Shown here: positions 58,847-64,000 of the stretch, piece after piece
Layout: the number at the start of each line of letters is the position of its first letter
Position numbering within the stretch: the stretch's first letter is position 1
Position numbers and translations under genes: made by a program
DNA from: Neurospora crassa OR74A
Taxonomy: Eukaryota; Ascomycota; Sordariomycetes; Sordariales; Sordariaceae
DNA length: 64,000 nt
Reading direction: 5' to 3'
Assembly: GCF_000182925.2 (NCBI RefSeq)
Contig: NC_026501.1
Coordinates: forward strand, 7,171,917-7,235,916
Notes under the pieces: generated by a model
Database searches by the model: none
Told to the model about the DNA's origin: nothing
What the model saw: only the letters and a program-made list of their open reading frames with translations

Positions 58847-61800
58847 CTAATCAAGCAAAACCAAACACGCCTTCCACTTCAGCTGCACCTCCGACGAACG
58901 CTCCTCAGTCAACGCCTTCGCAACTTTTCCCTTGACTCCCGACAAGGTATCGCCACTCGCATGCTTGGGGAGCTTCCCCATCGCCACAGCCGCCATGGTA
59001 GCCTTGGCCCTCAGCAGCCTCTGGTCTTCCGTTCCAGTATCAGCCTTGTCAAGATCCAAGGTCGCCAAATACCATTCAAGAACCTGGGGATCTGGAGATC
59101 CAGCTCCCTCCTCCCCACCCTTGATAGCTGCCTCCAGCAACTCCAAGACGCATTCATACCAAAACACCCTCCTGATGGCATCGAACGGAGCCTGGCCGAT
59201 GTACGGCTTCTTGAAATCCGGCTTCTTTGCGTTTTCCTCCAGCGCAAGCGCAATCTCCTTCAACTGTCCCATCGCATCCTCCTGCATTTTTGCACGATTG
59301 TACCCCTTCGCCACAGCTTCCATAGCCGCCCACGCCGTCTGACTTTTCGGATCCAGACCTCTCGCCTTGTTGTTGGTACTCGCCTTGTCGTCGACATCCA
59401 TGGCGTCCTCGTCCGCGGTCATGTCCAAATAGGGCGTCACAATCTCCGAGATGGTCGGCAGCATTGTCAAGTCGTCTCTTGCAGCTGCGAACTTCCACAG
59501 GCAGCGGAACGCATGAGGCCGGTATTCGTTGTTGTTTCTCTTGGCCTCGCGTACGGCGATTTTCTTCAGTTGTTCCCCGAAAGAGGCGTCTTTCTGCCAG
59601 ATCACCTTGCCTTTACTGACAAAGTCAGGAAACGGCTCGAGGAGCTTTTCTTTTCCTGAGAACGTCTTGAGGGCCAATGCCTTCTCATAGACGGGCCACA
59701 AGGTCTTGAGGTTCTCAACGTTAACTTGTCCAGTGACATCGCTGGCCTTGGTGATGCCTGCGACGGCAGACGCAATAGCCAGGGCGCCAGCATGCTTTAG
59801 TGCCCATTGTGCCGTATTCAGTGACTGTTGAACAAGCTCGACGATCTCGGACACGTATCTAGCAACGCTAAGGCTGCTTCCGGCGTGCTTATCCCAGACT
59901 TCCTCAAATTCTTTCCGGACATAGTCGTCGGTGTCGTGCTTTCCGAGGTACGCAAAAGGCAAAAGCTTGCCCTCGAGCGCATTGAAATGGTCGGGCGAAA
60001 TTTTCGAAAGGGCCAGGACGGCATCTGCAACCTTCTGACGCCTAGCCTCGTCCTCCGACTCAAGGTAGAGCTCCAAAAGCCTATCCGAGAAGCGTAGCTT
60101 TGCCTCGTCTGGACAGCCGCGGATAATGTACGCTGCAGCACGCGCATAACCCTGGCTGACCTCGTCGTTTCGATCCAGCACCTGCTTCTCCATGAGTTGC
60201 AGGAATCGGGCTGAGTACGGCTTGAAGTCTACGGTATGCCGAGTTGCCAGAATAGATAGAACGCGACTGCAGCCGATCTTTGTAGGCATACCAATGGCTG
60301 TTTTGATGGCCTCTTCGAGGGCCGGCGCTAGTTCCACCATGACGTCGGCGTCAACTGTCCTGAGACTGCTCTCGATTGCCTCAGTGACCGGGCTCTGAGA
60401 GACCGCTGAGCTCCGGAATTTATCGATCTTATCTCTGTCGTCTTCTCCAGCTCGTTGGTAGTAGTAGTTGACGATATCAGCCTCAAGCGTACTAAGGCTT
60501 CCGAGGAGATTTGAGGCTATGGTGGCGATGTAAGGGTTGAGTGCCTTTCCACCCTTCTTGCAGATCTTGATGACTGTGTGGGTAGCAAAGTACTTGACTT
60601 CCTTCACTCCACTCTCGATTCCTTTGTCCGAAAGTAAGAATGGCAAGGCCTCGTTCATCATGGCTCTGGCAGACGCAGTGTTGCCTGACTCTTCCAACTG
60701 GCGGACCAGTGTTGTTGAAAGAGCAATACAAAGATGTAAGGCAGCATTTCTCACAGTACCCTTAACATCATCGAGGACCTTCAAGGCCGCCATCCAAATG
60801 TCCTTGTAGTACTGCTCGTACTTTTGAAAAGGCCGTCCGGCGACCAGGTCGGAGATGGCAGCACAGCTCGCCTCGCGAACTCTCCATTCCTTGCCAAGGA
60901 TACACTTGAGCAAGTCCTTCATGATAGCATCAAAGTTCGCCTCAATAACGGCATTGGAATCCTTGACTAGAGCCTTCCAAATATCATTCATGGACTTTTG
61001 CACGTTCGGGTTGGGGTCAAACCGGTATCGATACAGCTTCGGGTACAGTTTTGGATCGACCTCTGACTCGGAAAGAATGTTGCTCAGTCCGAAACGACCA
61101 AAGGCAGATCGGGTGGACCAAGTGGCAGCGTTCGTTGCCATTGACATGAACTTGTAGACAAGACTTTGATCGCCCACCTCATTCGCAAGGCTAACAATGT
61201 CTTTGTACGAGGTAACGGACTTGCCGTCGCCAGTCGGGAGCGCACCGGCTTCGAAGAGTTCTGTTTCTTCATCCACTTTGAGCTGCGGACCGGATCCCGT
61301 GAATGATGACACAAGATCGCGTACAAGGTCACCTTTGAGTGCCGAATCTCCTTTCTCGTATACGAGCGAGAGACCTCTGGATGCAGTCTCCTGGACCAGT
61401 TCATCGCGAGCACTGAGCAAGCGCATGAACGCTACCTGACATTCGCGTAGTCTAGACTGAACCTCTTCAAGATGAGCACAGTACTGGATGATGCAAAAGA
61501 GCCAGATACCGGAGGCTTTGAGCAGAGATGGCTTGGTATTCTTGCAGTCGGCGAGCAGCTTCTCCAACACCGCGGTAATCCGATTAGATCGCTTGGGAAT
61601 GCGGTATGAATCGCCTTTGGCCTCAACGTCCAGCGAAAGCTGAACGACCTCAGAATCCCAGCAGGCAATGGCGGCGGTAATGGCTTCGCCAACTGTGAAA
61701 TGGACCTCTGCCTGTCTGAGCTCGTAGAGAGCAAATAGCTTCTCAAGTATGAGGGCAACAAGATCGCTGCTCTCTTCACTAGATGATGTTTCCGCAGAAG

Positions 61801-64000
61801 GTAAAGGCATTGCGAGTCGCCCAAGAGCGGTGATAGCCTTTTCATTGCCCTTTTTGGCAAGGAGAACCAGTGGATTCACGAAGGCCTTGGAAATCGTATC
61901 CTTGTCCGCCCCAGGAAGTACGCAGATACCCGCCGTCCAGAGCTGGCTATAGGCCTCGATCATAGCTTCCTGGGTTGAAAGCGTGCTGGAGGATACCGAA
62001 TCAAGCGTGGGAAACACGTTACCAAGATCACCGCTGACGTTGTTGTCCTTATCTGTAGAGTAGTACACCGATCTGGAGATGAGATGTGCAAGTGCGTTGA
62101 ACGCTCCTTCGACCGCATTGAGCTCCGACCCAACGGCTGTCTTGAGGTTCTTGGCTATGTCAGCCAAGGTACCCTTGAACATGTTGATAGATTCCGAGCT
62201 GTTAGCTGGATGCGCGGCGAGGATGCCAAATGCCGAGCATGCAAGTGGGCGGATCTCCCGCTTGTTGGAAGTAATGAGCGACATCAAGTCCACAGCACGA
62301 GGAACCAATGGTGCGAGGATCTTGCTCGGAGTGAAGGAAGCAAGTTCTACGAAAGAACGTGCACAGCCCCCTGCAATCTCGGTGTCCTCTAAGAGCATGC
62401 CGTCAAAGGCCGAACGGAGGAGGCAGAAGATGGCTTCACTATGCTCGCTGGAGGCCAGGTAATCACGGACCGCACGCCGGGTCTTCAGATCAGAGTGTAC
62501 GGTTGCACTCAACTGACGTTCCCAGCCCGGTTCAATGGTGAAGTCTTTTAATGCAGTGAGGAAGAGAATCCGCTTGCAATAATCGACAGCAACAGGAAAG
62601 GCTCGAATGCACTGTCCTGGGAAGTTGGTAAAGGATGATCCCTCATCAATATCCATATCAGCACCGGGTTTGCCACCGTATGATATGGTCTTTGTGAAGA
62701 AGGTAACCACCATGTCGTGCCAGGCCGGCAGCGTCCGGGATTTTTCCTCGTTGGCGTAGTACGTCCAAGGGTCCAAGCCCTTTTGACCCTCTTCAACGAC
62801 GTCACTCCGCTCATCCCGCCGACCAGCTACTGCAAGGATATCAACCCATCGTGCGTATATATCGGAAAATGGCAAGCATTGGTTCGCCCATTTTGTTGCA
62901 GCGTGTCGAGAGCTCCGAACAATGTTGCCTTCTTCCGTCTTGACCATGGATTCCAGGATCAGAGCGTGAAGCTGTTCAGACAGGTCGGGATTGTGAGGTG
63001 GTTTGAAGTTTGCGGCAAGACTGGAGAGAGCGGCGTCAATGTTGACAACGACGTCCGCAGTGGGATCTTCGCAAAGAGATTTAAACAGCCATTGGGCCAA
63101 AACCATGCGCTCTGTGTCGGACATGGCCGTGCCCTTCGCAAGGACGCCAATAGTCTCGTAGGCCCTGGAGCGAAGTGTGTTGTCATCAAGAGACTGGCGT
63201 TCAGGCTTAGGCCATCCCTGTGCCTCAACGAACTCCCGGAGCAGTGTGACAAGCAAGGTCCTGATTTTGGAGAATTCCGGTTTGCTGGCACCTATGCGGG
63301 CGACCCAGTTAATGAACTCAAACAAGGCCCGATGTACCTTGGTAAGTTCAAGCCCGGACGATGAAGAAGACGATGAAGAGCCGTCGACTTGCATAGCATC
63401 TGGACTCTCTCTTTGCGTGGCCACATCTAGACGGAAAGCTGCTAGGATCTCGTCGGTGAAAGTAGTTGCTATTTCCGACTTGCTCAGCAGACCAAGAATA
63501 CGTATCCTGTACCGAGCTGGTAGTCTTGAGTGAGCGTCAAAGAGCTGGCGAACAATCTCTCGGTCTTCTAGCGACACTTTGCTTCTCTTCAGCATATCAT
63601 CTCCAACACCGGCGAGGCGGAAGTCGGAGCTCGAGGCAGCATAGATGGCCGGGAGGAAACGTTCTTGGTCCGTGAAAGCACCGCTGGCGAGAAAGTTGAC
63701 GGCCTGAATTCGCGTCTCGGGCAAACTGAGACCCGACTCGGCAGGATTCCAAGTCTCGGGCTTGTTCAGTGTGAGAAAAGGGAGATCCGACTGGGCCAGC
63801 CCAGGGGAAATCGCAGAGCCTTGTGCAGCTATACGCAACAATAGCAGCTTTCCCAACCAGTCCGCGACAAACTGGGCGTCTTTGGGATCCTGAAGGCCTG
63901 TTTGTTCCCGGAGCGTTTCATCCTCCTTGCTTCCTCTGGGCGGCAGCTTGAAGTCATGAAGACAACGGAGGAAGACGTTGAACAAGCCGGCTCTCGAAGC
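58847..64000 (-). CDS. ecm29: Proteasome component/adaptor ECM29, 3' part
   Basis: A single open exon runs off the right edge, giving the C-terminal 1717 residues. The yeast protein is about 1870 aa, so roughly the first 100-200 residues are missing. The first visible residues are ASRAGLFNVFLRCLHDFKLPPRG, within the conserved N-terminal part. The sequence is alpha-helical, with many degenerate HEAT repeats: GKEWRVREASCAAISDLVAG, LDDVKGTVRNAALHLCIALS, YIATIASNLLGSLSTLE and LFALYELRQAEVHFTVGEA. A Ser-rich break (SSSSSSSG) marks a loop. ECM29 binds 26S proteasomes, tethering core and regulatory particles and monitoring faulty assemblies. It is on the same strand as the UBX gene but about 1.1 kb away with its own 3' flank, so not co-transcribed on current evidence. 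Confidence 0.95.
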   Translation of the reverse strand, partial: ASRAGLFNVFLRCLHDFKLPPRGSKEDETLREQTGLQDPKDAQFVADWLGKLLLLRIAAQGSAISPGLAQSDLPFLTLNKPETWNPAESGLSLPETRIQAVNFLASGAFTDQERFLPAIYAASSSDFRLAGVGDDMLKRSKVSLEDREIVRQLFDAHSRLPARYRIRILGLLSKSEIATTFTDEILAAFRLDVATQRESPDAMQVDGSSSSSSSSGLELTKVHRALFEFINWVARIGASKPEFSKIRTLLVTLLREFVEAQGWPKPERQSLDDNTLRSRAYETIGVLAKGTAMSDTERMVLAQWLFKSLCEDPTADVVVNIDAALSSLAANFKPPHNPDLSEQLHALILESMVKTEEGNIVRSSRHAATKWANQCLPFSDIYARWVDILAVAGRRDERSDVVEEGQKGLDPWTYYANEEKSRTLPAWHDMVVTFFTKTISYGGKPGADMDIDEGSSFTNFPGQCIRAFPVAVDYCKRILFLTALKDFTIEPGWERQLSATVHSDLKTRRAVRDYLASSEHSEAIFCLLRSAFDGMLLEDTEIAGGCARSFVELASFTPSKILAPLVPRAVDLMSLITSNKREIRPLACSAFGILAAHPANSSESINMFKGTLADIAKNLKTAVGSELNAVEGAFNALAHLISRSVYYSTDKDNNVSGDLGNVFPTLDSVSSSTLSTQEAMIEAYSQLWTAGICVLPGADKDTISKAFVNPLVLLAKKGNEKAITALGRLAMPLPSAETSSSEESSDLVALILEKLFALYELRQAEVHFTVGEAITAAIACWDSEVVQLSLDVEAKGDSYRIPKRSNRITAVLEKLLADCKNTKPSLLKASGIWLFCIIQYCAHLEEVQSRLRECQVAFMRLLSARDELVQETASRGLSLVYEKGDSALKGDLVRDLVSSFTGSGPQLKVDEETELFEAGALPTGDGKSVTSYKDIVSLANEVGDQSLVYKFMSMATNAATWSTRSAFGRFGLSNILSESEVDPKLYPKLYRYRFDPNPNVQKSMNDIWKALVKDSNAVIEANFDAIMKDLLKCILGKEWRVREASCAAISDLVAGRPFQKYEQYYKDIWMAALKVLDDVKGTVRNAALHLCIALSTTLVRQLEESGNTASARAMMNEALPFLLSDKGIESGVKEVKYFATHTVIKICKKGGKALNPYIATIASNLLGSLSTLEADIVNYYYQRAGEDDRDKIDKFRSSAVSQSPVTEAIESSLRTVDADVMVELAPALEEAIKTAIGMPTKIGCSRVLSILATRHTVDFKPYSARFLQLMEKQVLDRNDEVSQGYARAAAYIIRGCPDEAKLRFSDRLLELYLESEDEARRQKVADAVLALSKISPDHFNALEGKLLPFAYLGKHDTDDYVRKEFEEVWDKHAGSSLSVARYVSEIVELVQQSLNTAQWALKHAGALAIASAVAGITKASDVTGQVNVENLKTLWPVYEKALALKTFSGKEKLLEPFPDFVSKGKVIWQKDASFGEQLKKIAVREAKRNNNEYRPHAFRCLWKFAAARDDLTMLPTISEIVTPYLDMTADEDAMDVDDKASTNNKARGLDPKSQTAWAAMEAVAKGYNRAKMQEDAMGQLKEIALALEENAKKPDFKKPYIGQAPFDAIRRVFWYECVLELLEAAIKGGEEGAGSPDPQVLEWYLATLDLDKADTGTEDQRLLRAKATMAAVAMGKLPKHASGDTLSGVKGKVAKALTEERSSEVQLKWKACLVLLD

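Overview
This window is nuclear DNA of a filamentous ascomycete, almost certainly Neurospora. Genes carry short introns (mostly 50-230 nt) with GTANGT donors, CTGAC/CTAAC branch sites and YAG acceptors. Coding third positions are strongly C-biased and intergenic spaces run to 6 kb. Intergenic DNA is sprinkled with the TAGGTAGG/CCTACCTA motif common in Sordariomycetes. The best organism marker is the tyrosinase gene (T) at 38.9-41.1 kb. Its translation has 685 codons and places the Cys94-His96 pair and the Phe408 processing site where I recall them in the Neurospora enzyme. Next to it lie NAD-isocitrate dehydrogenase subunit 1 and the STE20-type kinase mst-1, with a cAMP-receptor-like GPCR (gpr-1) further left. 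From memory, this set matches a linkage group I neighbourhood of N. crassa.

Layout. 0-7 kb: 5' part of a CSC1/OSCA-type channel gene (-), a dynamin-like GTPase (+), and a DUF3669 protein (+). 8-10.5 kb: four-exon GPCR (-). 14.5-17 kb: flavin monooxygenase fused to a DUF6314 domain (-). 23-24.7 kb: MFS transporter of the allantoate/nicotinate permease type (+). 29.2 kb: a small Cys-rich protein gene (+), followed at once by a 100-bp broken copy of IDH1. 31-36 kb: D-lactate dehydrogenase-type enzyme (+) and an acidic unknown protein (+). 36.2-38.6 kb: a divergent pair, SVP26-like ER/Golgi adaptor (-) and BUD23 18S rRNA methyltransferase (+). 38.9-45 kb: tyrosinase (-) and IDH1 (-). 46-49.5 kb: an unknown 377-aa protein (-) and a small secreted protein (-). 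51.5-54.2 kb: mst-1 (-). 56-57.7 kb: UBA-UAS-UBX protein (-). 58.8 kb to the right edge: the proteasome factor ECM29 (-), running out of the window.

The genes do not form one pathway or a secondary-metabolite cluster. They are ordinary single-copy housekeeping and signalling genes in separate transcription units. The UBX protein and ECM29 both touch ubiquitin/proteasome biology, but adjacency alone does not link them. I found no intact transposon, no tRNA, no dispersed 5S rRNA gene and no CRISPR array. The most unusual items are the displaced IDH1 fragment, an in-frame intron-like segment inside the tyrosinase propeptide region, kinase-like motifs in the DUF3669 protein, and a tRNA-promoter-like A/B-box unit with a T-run terminator near 7.0 kb. 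Exon boundaries were worked out by hand from splice signals and frame continuity.
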